From Pseudolabrys sp. (GTDB lineage Bacteria > Pseudomonadota > Alphaproteobacteria > Rhizobiales > Xanthobacteraceae), in NCBI GenBank assembly GCA_026125925.1, contig JAHCKF010000148.1:1-8008 (forward strand): a stretch of 8,008 bases of DNA, written 5' to 3'. A program made the position numbers and the translations under genes. Shown piece after piece: positions 1 through 6,016 of this stretch (its first letter is position 1; each line of letters opens with the position of its first letter). Below the pieces are notes generated by a model, which made no database searches, was not told the origin of the DNA, and saw only the letters and a list, made by a program, of their open reading frames with translations.

Positions 1-23
1 GTTTTATCCGCTTCGGATTTCTC

Positions 24-452
24 ATGACCAAGATCGGATCGATGCGCGTGACCCACCGGATGCCCCGCAGAAAATTCGCGACCCTGTTCACCGTGCCGGC
101 GCTTGCGCTGGCGCTGTCGGCCTGCGGCTCGAGCAATCGCGACGAGGACAAGCTTGGCACCTTCCTGGTCGCGCCGGGCAAGTATACGCTTTACGATTGC
201 GTACAGCTCAACGCGGTGAACGGCGGCTACGAAGCGCGGAAGCAACAACTGAGCAAACTCATGGCCGATGCCGACCGGTCGCCCGCCGGCGGATTCGTGA
301 ATTTGATCGCCTACCGCACGGAATACGGCCAGGTGCAGGGCAACCTCGCCGATATCCGCCGCGAGGCAGCCTCCAAGAACTGCGTGCTGAAGTCGGCCCC
401 GGCGGCGCCCGCAGCGCCGCCGCCGGCGACGCCGAAACGCCGGACGCGCTAG
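24..452 (+). CDS. Small putative lipoprotein, function unknown
   Basis: 142 residues from the ATG at 24. The N-terminus is a lipoprotein signal: basic residues (R12, R15, R16, K17), a hydrophobic stretch at about 18-30, and a lipobox L31-S32-A33-C34, so C34 would be lipidated after cleavage by signal peptidase II. The RRKF at 15-18 resembles a weak twin-arginine motif. The mature part is about 109 residues. It has a single further Cys pair (C59, C109), a predicted mixed/helical centre, and a low-complexity Ala/Pro tail ending in basic residues (KRRTR), which could contact peptidoglycan or the outer membrane. No enzyme motif is recognised. The start is uncertain: in-frame ATGs at 42 and 60 are also possible, and the one at 60 gives a signal of typical length (21 residues before the Cys). 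None has a strong Shine-Dalgarno. The coding frame and lipobox are clear; the function is unknown. Confidence 0.7.
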   Translation: MTKIGSMRVTHRMPRRKFATLFTVPALALALSACGSSNRDEDKLGTFLVAPGKYTLYDCVQLNAVNGGYEARKQQLSKLMADADRSPAGGFVNLIAYRTEYGQVQGNLADIRREAASKNCVLKSAPAAPAAPPPATPKRRTR

Positions 453-530
453 GCCGGGCTCGGAACTTTTCGCTGTCCTGGAACTTGTTGGCCCGACGCC
501 GCACTGACGCGGCTTGAAACGGGGGCCATC

Positions 531-698
531 ATGGGCATCAGCCTGCTCATCAGCATCCTGATCACCTTCCTGGTGATCGTGCTGGTGCTTTATCTCATCA
601 ACATGCTACCGATCGACGGGCGCGCCAAGCAGATCGCGCGCATCATCGTCATCATCATCGGCGTGCTGTCGCTTCTAAAATATCTCGCGGTGTTCTAA
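531..698 (+). CDS. 55-residue two-helix membrane protein (Thivi_2564-like)
   Basis: A small gene of 55 residues, ATG at 531 and TAA at 696-698. The protein is almost entirely hydrophobic. Helix 1 covers about residues 3-24 and helix 2 about 37-54. They are joined by a short polar turn with the motif MLPIDGRAKQIAR (25-37). The turn LPIDGR-K-I-R followed by an Ile/Val-rich helix matches my recollection of the Thivi_2564 family of tiny inner-membrane proteins, whose role is unknown; this is family recall, not a search. It begins 78 bases after the lipoprotein gene on the same strand, so the two may be co-transcribed. A purine-rich GGGGG lies about 6 bases before the ATG as a weak ribosome site. 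It ends 11 bases before the convergent propeller gene. A hydrophobic frame this regular, with clean start and stop, is unlikely to be chance. Confidence 0.72.
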   Translation: MGISLLISILITFLVIVLVLYLINMLPIDGRAKQIARIIVIIIGVLSLLKYLAVF

Positions 699-701
699 CG
701 G

Positions 702-722
702 CCGCCGCTCTAGTCGCGGCGG
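702..722. terminator. GC hairpin between convergent genes
   Basis: CCGCCGC (702-708) pairs perfectly with GCGGCGG (716-722) across a 7-base loop, TCTAGTC. It lies between the stop of the 55-residue membrane protein and the end of the propeller gene, and its loop contains that gene's TAG stop. The position suits a bidirectional transcription stop. No T-run follows on either strand, so it is not a classical intrinsic terminator, and a GC-rich 7-bp stem may occur by chance in DNA of this composition. Confidence 0.3.
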
Positions 723-1693
723 ATCACGACGAGCGAGCCGTCGGCGAGACCCGCCAGCATGGCCGGCGCGGCGCCGTCACGCTTGATGACGCCGAGGTCG
801 GTGCGCGCGTCGGACGGCAGCTTGATGCTGTCGATCTCTTGCGCCACCGGCTTGAAGGCGACGATCCGCAAACTGGCATGGTCGCGCGACGGCAGCACCA
901 GATCGGGCGTGCCGTCGCCGTCGAAGTCGGCGACCGCGCTCATGCCCAGCGCGCGCGAGCCGCTGATGTGGTTGCTGAAGCCGTCGAGCGAGGCGCCGCG
1001 CTGCAGTCGGCCGTCGGCATAGGTCCACAATTCGAGCGCGCCGACGACATGCGGCTGGCGCACTACGGCGATGTCCGTCTTGCCGTCGCCGTTGAAGTCG
1101 GCGATGCCGGCGGGGTTCTCCCAGCGATGCGGGCCGCCGAGCGGCGGCGTCTCGGCGACGATGCGGTAGCGGCCGTCGCGCCAAGCGATGACTGCGATCG
1201 CCGAGCCGCGATCGAGATACGACTTCACGACGATGACTTCGTCACGGCCGTCGCCATCCAGATCGGCCAGCCGCGGCGTCAAGTCCTCGAACACGGCGTC
1301 GTCGCCGAGCCTGACGGTGTGACTTGTGCCGTCGGCGCTGACGATCATCAGGCTGCCGGCTTCGATGGCGTCGCCGAGCACATTGTGATCGTAGCGCTTG
1401 GTCGGCGCGGCAAGCCAGACACGGGCGATGTCGTGGGTGCCGGTGACGAGGCGGCCGTCGGGCAGTGCGTTCTCCGGCGACGGCTGCCGCCGCGGCGTGT
1501 CGATGAAGGCGAGCTTGGCCTGCGGACCGCTGAGATCGACGCTGTACCACAAGCCGCCGGCATCGACGCGCGCCGCGCCGTCAATGGTCTCGATGGCGGT
1601 GACTCGCGCCGGCGTGTCGATGCGCTCGACGCGCCATTCCGCGGCGTGCGCCGCCGGAGACAGCGCCAGCAGCGCCACAGCCATCCATCGCAT
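710..1693 (-). CDS. Secreted FG-GAP/VCBS repeat beta-propeller protein
   Basis: 327 residues. A Sec signal peptide (M1-A17/A18, ending AHA) predicts export to the periplasm. The mature protein carries at least three FG-GAP/VCBS blades with Ca2+-binding loops of the Dx(D/N)xDG type: DLDGDGRDE at 144-152, DFNGDGKTD at 199-207 and DFDGDGTPD at 256-264. Each is followed by a hydrophobic strand (VIVV, IAVV, LVLP). Degenerate blades probably fill residues 20-140 and 270-327, giving one closed propeller. Such folds usually bind partners or ligands; no catalytic motif and no Cys-rich or Met-rich copper site is visible. It starts 10 bases after the copA stop. Its likely ribosome site (AGGG) overlaps that TAG stop, so translation is probably coupled to copA and expression should follow copper through CsoR. 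Its biochemical function is unknown. The fold and export are well supported; a copper role is only inference from position. Confidence 0.85.
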   Translation of the reverse strand: MRWMAVALLALSPAAHAAEWRVERIDTPARVTAIETIDGAARVDAGGLWYSVDLSGPQAKLAFIDTPRRQPSPENALPDGRLVTGTHDIARVWLAAPTKRYDHNVLGDAIEAGSLMIVSADGTSHTVRLGDDAVFEDLTPRLADLDGDGRDEVIVVKSYLDRGSAIAVIAWRDGRYRIVAETPPLGGPHRWENPAGIADFNGDGKTDIAVVRQPHVVGALELWTYADGRLQRGASLDGFSNHISGSRALGMSAVADFDGDGTPDLVLPSRDHASLRIVAFKPVAQEIDSIKLPSDARTDLGVIKRDGAAPAMLAGLADGSLVVIRRD

Positions 1694-1703
1694 TCAGCAA
1701 TCC

Positions 1704-4094
1704 CTATAACTTCAGCCCGCGCAGCCGCAAGGCATTGCCGACGACGCTGACCGACGAAAGCGCCATTGCTGTGGCGGCGATGATCGGTGACAGCAGCAGA
1801 CCGAACACCGGGTAGAGGACGCCGGCCGCGATCGGCACGCCGGCCGCATTGTACAGGAAGGCGAAGAACAGGTTCTGCCGGATATTCGACATCACCGCGG
1901 CGGAAAGTGTCCGCGCCTTGACGATTCCGAGGAGGTCGCCCTTGAGCAAGGTGACGCCGGCGCTCTCGATGGCGACGTCGGAGCCGGTGCCCATGGCGAT
2001 GCCGACCTGCGCCGCGGCGAGCGCCGGGGCGTCGTTGACGCCGTCGCCGGCCATGGCGACGATGCGGCCCTCGCGCGTCAGCTTTTCGATCACCGCGCTC
2101 TTCTGATCGGGCAGCACTTCGGCCTCGACCTCGGTGATGCCGAGGCGCTTGGCCACCGCCTGCGCCGTGGTGCGGTTGTCGCCGGTCAGCATGACGACGC
2201 GGATGTTGTCGGCGGCCAGCGCCTTCAGCGCCTCGGCGGTGGTCGCCTTGACCGGATCGGCGATGGCGATGACGCCGGCGACCTTACCGTTGACGGCAAG
2301 GAAGATCGCGGTGGCGCCGTCTTGGCGCTGTTCTTCGGCGACGTTGTGCAGCGATGAACTGTCGATGTTGAGTTCCTTGAGGAACGCCGGCGAGCCGAGC
2401 GCGACGCGCTTGCCGCTCACCATGCCGATGACGCCCTTGCCAGCGGGCGAGTCGAAGCCGCGCACCGGCGCCAGCTCGAGTTTCTTTTCGGCCGCCGCCT
2501 TGGCGATGGCCGCGGCGAGGGGATGCTCGCTGCCGCGCTCGACGGAAGCGGCGATGCTCAGCACCTGCGTCTCGTCGAAGCCATCGGCGGGAATGACGGC
2601 GACGACCTTCGGCTTGCCTTCGGTCAGCGTGCCGGTCTTGTCGATCACCAGCGTGTCGATCTTTTCCAGGCGCTCCAGCGCTTCGGCATTCTTGATCAGG
2701 ATACCGCCTTGCGCGCCGCGGCCGACGCCGACCATGATCGACATCGGCGTGGCGAGACCGAGCGCGCAAGGGCAGGCGATGATCAGCACGCTGACGGCGG
2801 CAACGAGGCCGTAGGACAGCCGCGGCTCGGGCCCGAACAGCGCCCAGACGCCGAAGGCGATGAGCGCCACGGCGACCACCGCCGGCACGAAATAACCGGC
2901 GACCTGATCGGCAAGACGCTGGATCGGCGCGCGCGAGCGCTGCGCGGTCGCCACCATCTGCACGATTTGCGAAAGAAGAGTGTCGCGGCCGACCTTATCG
3001 GCGCGCATGACGAAGGAGCCGGAGGTGTTGATGGTGCCGCCGATGACGCGCGCATCCTTCTCCTTGGTGACGGGCATCGACTCGCCCGTGACCATGGATT
3101 CATCGACCGAGGAGCGGCCCTCGAGCACGGTGCCATCGACGGGGATCTTGTCGCCGGGGCGCACGCGCAATTTGTCGCCGGACTGCACGGCGTCGAGCGG
3201 GATTTCCTCGTCGCTGCCGTCGTCCTTGATGCGCCGCGCGTTCTTCGGCGCCAGATTGAGCAGCGCCTTGATGGCGCCGGAGGTGGCTTCGCGGGCGCGC
3301 AGTTCGAGCACCTGGCCGACCAGGACGAGCACGGTGATGACGGCGGCGGCCTCGAAATAGACGGCGACGGTGCCGCCGTGACCTCGGAACGCCGCCGGGA
3401 AAATGCCGGGCGCGAAGGTGGCGACGAGGCTGTAGATGTAAGCGACGCCGGTGCCCATCGCGATCAGCGTGAACATGTTGAGGTTGCGCGTCACCAGCGA
3501 CTGCCAGCCGCGCACGAAGAATGGCCAGCCCGCCCACAGCACGACCGGGGTCGCGAAGGCGAACTGGATGTAAGTCGAGAGCTTCGGATCGACCCAGCCG
3601 TGACCGCCGACGAGGTGCGCGCCCATTTCCAGCACGAAGACCGGCAGCGTCAGCACGAGGCCGATCCAGAAGCGCCGCGTCATGTCGGCGAGTTCGGGAT
3701 TGGGGCCGGACTCTGCGGTGGCGATTTCGGGTTCGAGCGCCATGCCGCAGATCGGGCAGGAGCCGGGCCCCTCCTGGCGGATCTCCGGATGCATCGGGCA
3801 GGTGTAGATCGCGCCCTCGACGACCGGCTCCGGCGCGCGCTCGCCGAGATATTTCTTCGGATCGGCGATGAACTTGGTGCGGCAGCTCGGATTGCAGAAA
3901 TAATAGGTGTGGCCCTGGTAGTCGGCGCGCAACGTCGATGTGTGCGGATCGACCGTCATGCCGCACACGGGATCGATGACGGCGCCGCCGCCGGCCGCGC
4001 CATGCGCATGACCGTGTGAACCATGGTCGTGGTGGCTATGGTCGTGGCCAGCATGGCTGTGCTCGTGGCCGTGGTGGTGCGTGTGGTCGGTCAT
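1704..4094 (-). CDS. copA: Cu(I)-exporting P1B-type ATPase CopA
   Basis: 796 residues. It uses ATP to move Cu(I) out of the cytoplasm. The N-terminus holds three metal-binding segments instead of the usual HMA (GMxCxxC) domain: a His tract (15 His in residues 4-31), a YHS domain (DPVCGM 41-46, C67 and C71), and a heavy-metal-binding domain (TCPMHPE 98-104, CPICGM 113-118). Then come four helices (about 143-262), the actuator loop with TGES 336-339, two helices including the transport motif CPC 441-443, the phosphorylation motif DKTGT with D485, H524-P525 of the nucleotide domain, TGDN 637-640, GDGVNDAP 683-690, and two last helices. N741, Y748-N749 and M777/S780-S781 match the Cu(I) subgroup (P1B-1). 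The start at 4094 is preferred because AGGA lies about 9 bases upstream; an in-frame ATG at 4169 would run through the operator and into csoR. It is divergent from csoR, and the propeller gene follows in the same operon. Confidence 0.95.
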   Translation of the reverse strand: MTDHTHHHGHEHSHAGHDHSHHDHGSHGHAHGAAGGGAVIDPVCGMTVDPHTSTLRADYQGHTYYFCNPSCRTKFIADPKKYLGERAPEPVVEGAIYTCPMHPEIRQEGPGSCPICGMALEPEIATAESGPNPELADMTRRFWIGLVLTLPVFVLEMGAHLVGGHGWVDPKLSTYIQFAFATPVVLWAGWPFFVRGWQSLVTRNLNMFTLIAMGTGVAYIYSLVATFAPGIFPAAFRGHGGTVAVYFEAAAVITVLVLVGQVLELRAREATSGAIKALLNLAPKNARRIKDDGSDEEIPLDAVQSGDKLRVRPGDKIPVDGTVLEGRSSVDESMVTGESMPVTKEKDARVIGGTINTSGSFVMRADKVGRDTLLSQIVQMVATAQRSRAPIQRLADQVAGYFVPAVVAVALIAFGVWALFGPEPRLSYGLVAAVSVLIIACPCALGLATPMSIMVGVGRGAQGGILIKNAEALERLEKIDTLVIDKTGTLTEGKPKVVAVIPADGFDETQVLSIAASVERGSEHPLAAAIAKAAAEKKLELAPVRGFDSPAGKGVIGMVSGKRVALGSPAFLKELNIDSSSLHNVAEEQRQDGATAIFLAVNGKVAGVIAIADPVKATTAEALKALAADNIRVVMLTGDNRTTAQAVAKRLGITEVEAEVLPDQKSAVIEKLTREGRIVAMAGDGVNDAPALAAAQVGIAMGTGSDVAIESAGVTLLKGDLLGIVKARTLSAAVMSNIRQNLFFAFLYNAAGVPIAAGVLYPVFGLLLSPIIAATAMALSSVSVVGNALRLRGLKL

Positions 4095-4133
4095 GGTGTC
4101 GGTCCTGGCGCGCCTTCGTGTGCGGGCTTGCGG

Positions 4134-4139
4134 AATATA
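4134..4139 (-). promoter_or_regulatory. Predicted copA -10 element
   Basis: On the minus strand this reads TATATT, a good sigma-70-type -10 hexamer. It lies in the left arm of the CsoR operator. The expected transcription start near 4127 would give a copA leader of about 33 bases containing the AGGA ribosome site. No good -35 is present at 16-18 bases upstream (GGCGTC or similar), which would suit a promoter that is weak or held off by the repressor. Prediction from sequence only. Confidence 0.45.
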
Positions 4140-4155
4140 CCCTAGGGGGGTATAT
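4135..4155. promoter_or_regulatory. CsoR operator (8-5-8 inverted repeat)
   Basis: ATATACCC (4135-4142) and GGGTATAT (4148-4155) are perfect reverse complements separated by TAGGG. A/T-rich ends flanking a G/C tract are the known form of operators bound by CsoR/RcnR-family tetramers. The site lies in the 68-base region between divergent copA and csoR and overlaps the predicted -10 elements of both, so one bound repressor could silence both genes. Cu(I) binding to CsoR would release it. The structure is seen directly; binding is inferred from the family and position. Confidence 0.88.
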
Positions 4156-4162
4156 AGACGCC

Positions 4163-4474
4163 ATGGCAAAGCACATCAAGCCCGACCCCGCTACCAGCCG
4201 CACGTCCAGCCACAAGGCCGATACGCTCAAGCGTCTCGGCCGGCTCGAAGGCCAGGTGCGCGGCATCGCGCGCATGGTCGAGGAAGACCGCTACTGCATC
4301 GACATCGTCACGCAGATCGCGGCGGCGCGCGCCGCCCTGCGCAAGGTCGAAGAGGAAATCCTGCGCGAGCACGTCGCGCATTGCGTCGAGCACGCCATCG
4401 CCTCCGGCGACAAGGCGGACCAGCGCCGCAAGGTCGCGGAGTTGATGGACGTGATGGGCCGGGCGGGGCGGTAG
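4163..4474 (+). CDS. csoR: Copper-sensing repressor CsoR
   Basis: 103 residues, an all-helical CsoR/RcnR-family (DUF156) repressor that acts as a dimer or tetramer on DNA in the cytoplasm. The family signature is clear: [17 protein letters not shown] (22-38), then Y44-C45 and H70-x3-C74. The spacing C45-25-H70-4-C74 equals that of the Cu(I) ligands C36/H61/C65 in the Mycobacterium tuberculosis protein, and Y44 matches its second-shell Tyr. This set separates it from the nickel/cobalt sensor RcnR, the formaldehyde sensor FrmR and the persulfide sensor CstR, which lack one or more of these ligands. It is divergent from copA with a shared operator, so it should repress copA and itself until Cu(I) binds. 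The start at 4163 is chosen because the family's N-terminal helix follows directly; an upstream extension to 4016 would overlap copA and the operator. Confidence 0.93.
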   Translation: MAKHIKPDPATSRTSSHKADTLKRLGRLEGQVRGIARMVEEDRYCIDIVTQIAAARAALRKVEEEILREHVAHCVEHAIASGDKADQRRKVAELMDVMGRAGR

Positions 4475-4483
4475 CGCGAAGCA

Positions 4484-4553
4484 GTAGCCCGGGTGGAGCG
4501 AAGCGCAACCCGGGACTGCCGTTCCCGGATTTCGCTACGCTCATCCGGGCTAC
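4484..4553. repeat. REP-like extragenic palindrome
   Basis: A 70-base imperfect palindrome. Its outer arms GTAGCCCGG (4484-4492) and CCGGGCTAC (4545-4553) pair perfectly. Inside, the arms differ at only four positions and one extra base out to ACCCGGG/CCCGGAT, with a centre around ACTGCCGTT. This form (GTAGCCCGG-TG-AGCG-AGCG-AA-CCGGG and its mirror) resembles dispersed extragenic palindromes common in rhizobial and related genomes. It lies 9 bases after csoR and 11 bases before the end of the DUF2892 gene, where it could form a strong hairpin and stop transcription from both sides. Repeat status across the genome cannot be seen from one copy. Confidence 0.8.
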
Positions 4554-4564
4554 AAGTGATTGCG

Positions 4565-4759
4565 CTACTTCGTCGAACAACCGACGATGCTGTAGGCCGG
4601 GCAATAGCCGAACAGCGCCGTGAGAATCGGCACGACGCCGATCCAGCCGACCCAGGCCCAGCTCGTGCCCGGCGCGATATAGCCGAGGGCGAAGGCGATC
4701 AGCGCGATGCCGACGACGATGCGCGCGAGGCGATCCAGCGTTCCGACATTGGCGGTCAT
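4565..4759 (-). CDS. DUF2892 (YgaP-like) inner-membrane protein
   Basis: 64 residues. The N-terminal signature N4-x-G6-x-x-D9-R10-x-x-R13 followed by two transmembrane helices (about 14-30 and 35-52) and a C-terminal GYCPAYSIVGCSTK fits the DUF2892 family. This domain also forms the membrane anchor of the rhodanese YgaP. Two cysteines, C53 and C61, lie at the end of helix 2, where the family often carries them. It is the last gene of the operon with the two YeeE-type genes. AAGGAG lies 7 bases before the ATG, and the spacing from the preceding gene is 14 bases. Genes of this family often accompany sulfur-handling proteins (rhodaneses, YeeE transporters), so a role with sulfane sulfur at the membrane is plausible. 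No rhodanese domain is fused here. Confidence 0.85.
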   Translation of the reverse strand: MTANVGTLDRLARIVVGIALIAFALGYIAPGTSWAWVGWIGVVPILTALFGYCPAYSIVGCSTK

Positions 4760-4773
4760 GTCAGGTCTCCTTG

Positions 4774-5391
4774 TTATTCGGCGGGGACAGTTCTGATGTT
4801 CGACGGTGCCGACGGCGTCGTGATGTCGCCATCGACGTCATGGCCCAGTTCATCGTGCCACGGCCGCCAGGTCTCCAAGGCGACGAGGGCGAGTGCCAGC
4901 ACCGCGGCGAGGCCGAGCGCGGCGGCCCAGTATGGGATGCCGATGAGCTGGCTGAAGATCAGCTTGCCGCTCGACTGACCGAGCAGGGTCTTGCTCAGCA
5001 ACGGTTCGGCGTAGGAATAGGCGACCGCGCCAAACAAGCCGCCGGCCAGCGTGAACAGCGCGTCGCGATAGCCGGCGCCGATCTGCGCCAACGTGGTGCC
5101 GGGGCAGGCGCCGGCGAGCGCGATGCCGGCGCCGAGGATCAGGCCGCCGATGACGTCGGCGTAATACATGGCCGCCTTCGGCGCGAGCTTGACGATGCCG
5201 AAGCCGTTGAGCACGGCGAGCACGACCGCGCCGGTCGCCACCGCGGTGAGGAACACCTTGAGCATGATGAAATTGCGCATCTGCATCTGGCCGACGATGA
5301 CGCCGGGTTCGAACACACGCGACTTCTCCAGCGCGAAGCCGAACACGATGCCCATGACGAGGCCGGTGGCGATGGCGAATGTGAGGGACAT
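4774..5391 (-). CDS. YeeE/YedE-type transporter half (DUF6691-like)
   Basis: 205 residues with about four to five transmembrane helices: 4-21, 42-62, 78-97, 112-128 and 150-172. The conserved segment G87-AGIALAGACPGT-LAQIGAG (87-107) carries the only cysteine, C96. It matches the CPG motif of one half of the YeeE/YedE (TsuA, thiosulfate uptake) superfamily, as found in DUF6691-type partner proteins. In the full-length transporter, two pseudo-symmetric halves each supply a pore Cys that relays the sulfur compound; here the halves are separate genes. A hydrophilic, acidic tail (173-205) after the last helix is longer than I would expect for the family. AAGGAG lies about 8 bases before the ATG, and 19 bases separate it from the upstream partner gene. 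The substrate (thiosulfate or another sulfur species) is inferred, not shown. Confidence 0.85.
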   Translation of the reverse strand: MSLTFAIATGLVMGIVFGFALEKSRVFEPGVIVGQMQMRNFIMLKVFLTAVATGAVVLAVLNGFGIVKLAPKAAMYYADVIGGLILGAGIALAGACPGTTLAQIGAGYRDALFTLAGGLFGAVAYSYAEPLLSKTLLGQSSGKLIFSQLIGIPYWAAALGLAAVLALALVALETWRPWHDELGHDVDGDITTPSAPSNIRTVPAE

Positions 5392-5410
5392 GATCGATCT
5401 CCTTCGAATC

Positions 5411-5926
5411 TCAGACGCGGCGCAGCAGCAGCATCGCGGTGGCGATGCCGCCGGCGAACATGGCGGCGACCGCGACCGTCGAGCCGACGGAAAGTTGCGC
5501 CATGCCGGACAGGCCGTGGCCGCTGGTGCAGCCGTCGGCGATGCGGGCGCCGACCAGCATCAGGAAGCCGCCGGCAAAAGCGACGGCGTAGCGCTTAGCC
5601 GGCGAAGCGCTGCCGAGTGCATTGCGCCAGATCGGCGAGATGGGCGCGCGTTTGGCGCCGGACATCGACATCGAGATGAAGGCGCCGACGGCGACGCCGA
5701 TGACCAGCGCCACCTGCCACCAGTTCTTGCCGGTCGCGGCGACATGTTTGGCGACGTAGTCGATCTTGACCACGGATGGATCGAGCCATGACGCAATCAG
5801 GCCGCCGATCGTCACATAGGACGACGACGCGCCTAGCGCGGTTTCGATCAGCAGAAAGGCCGGGATTTGCAGAAGCCCGATGACGATGCCGGCGGCATAA
5901 GGCGACCACGCCTTTTGGCTGAGCAT
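5411..5926 (-). CDS. YeeE/YedE family transporter half
   Basis: 171 residues with helices at about 9-31, 69-87, 112-130 and 146-168. The signature GGFLMLVGARIADGCTSGHG (119-138), followed by LSGMAQLSVGS, is the hallmark of the YeeE/YedE family, and C133 is the expected pore cysteine. It is about half the length of full YeeE/TsuA proteins and is first in an operon with the CPG-type half, so the pair probably assembles as a two-subunit importer of thiosulfate or a related sulfur compound in the inner membrane. GGAGGG lies about 8 bases before the ATG. A FixK/FNR-type box lies 60 bases upstream, which suggests induction at low oxygen. Family assignment is secure; substrate and partner assembly are inferred. 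Confidence 0.9.
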   Translation of the reverse strand: MLSQKAWSPYAAGIVIGLLQIPAFLLIETALGASSSYVTIGGLIASWLDPSVVKIDYVAKHVAATGKNWWQVALVIGVAVGAFISMSMSGAKRAPISPIWRNALGSASPAKRYAVAFAGGFLMLVGARIADGCTSGHGLSGMAQLSVGSTVAVAAMFAGGIATAMLLLRRV

Positions 5927-5985
5927 GGCTTCAACCCTCCATTGCTAACGCATATGAAGAATTGAATATTGCTCAGGGCCGGACC

Positions 5986-5999
5986 TTGATCTGGGTCAA
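5986..5999 (-). promoter_or_regulatory. FixK/FNR-type box upstream of the YeeE operon
   Basis: TTGATCTGGGTCAA is a near-perfect match to the FNR consensus TTGAT-N4-ATCAA (one mismatch) and fits the rhizobial FixK form TTGA-N6-TCAA. Placing its centre at -41.5, as for class II activation, puts the transcription start near 5951 and a leader of about 25 bases. An AT-rich stretch at 5961-5970 (TATTCA/TTCAAT on the minus strand) lies where a -10 is expected. It is the only such box seen in an intergenic region here. The site also lies within a weak inverted repeat (GGGCC 5976-5980, GGCCC 6001-6005) that could instead belong to termination of the upstream gene. Confidence 0.65.
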
Positions 6000-6016
6000 A
6001 GGCCCGCCAAACGTGA

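Larger units (their letters stand above)
4128..4156 (+). promoter_or_regulatory. Predicted csoR promoter
   Basis: TTGCGG (4128-4133) and TATATA (4151-4156) are spaced by exactly 17 bases, a good sigma-70-type layout. The operator fills the spacer and overlaps the -10. Seven bases beyond the -10 is 4163, which is the A of the csoR ATG, so the transcript may be leaderless or nearly so. The only alternative ribosome site is the G-run at 4145-4150, 12 bases before the ATG and inside the promoter itself. Confidence 0.55.

Noticed and set aside
839..1750. Open frame of 303 codons on the plus strand, opposite the propeller gene
   Set aside because: The opposite strand has a signal peptide and three FG-GAP motifs. 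This frame has low-complexity composition and would run into the end of copA.
2523..4019. Long open frame of 498 codons on the plus strand, opposite copA
   Set aside because: It is antisense to a fully motif-supported ATPase. Its product is rich in Arg, Ala, Asp and His with no domain, as expected of the mirror of GC-rich coding DNA.
4005..4094. Tandem-looking repeats of GTCGTGG/CATGG type
   Set aside because: They are explained by the codons of the His/Gly/Asp-rich N-terminus of CopA, with no fixed repeat unit; they are not a CRISPR or satellite array.
4016..4162. Longer csoR frame starting at 4016
   Set aside because: The extra 49 residues mirror the copA His tract and cross the operator. 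The CsoR family begins where the ATG at 4163 does.
4095..4169. Longer copA start at 4169 adding 25 residues
   Set aside because: It would read through the CsoR operator and the csoR start. The added residues are not family-like, and the ATG at 4094 has an AGGA site at good spacing.
5927..6016. CsoR/CstR control of the YeeE operon
   Set aside because: CsoR-family regulators can control sulfur genes, but this region has no A/T-flanked G/C-tract inverted repeat like the one at 4135-4155. The regulator also carries the full copper ligand set.
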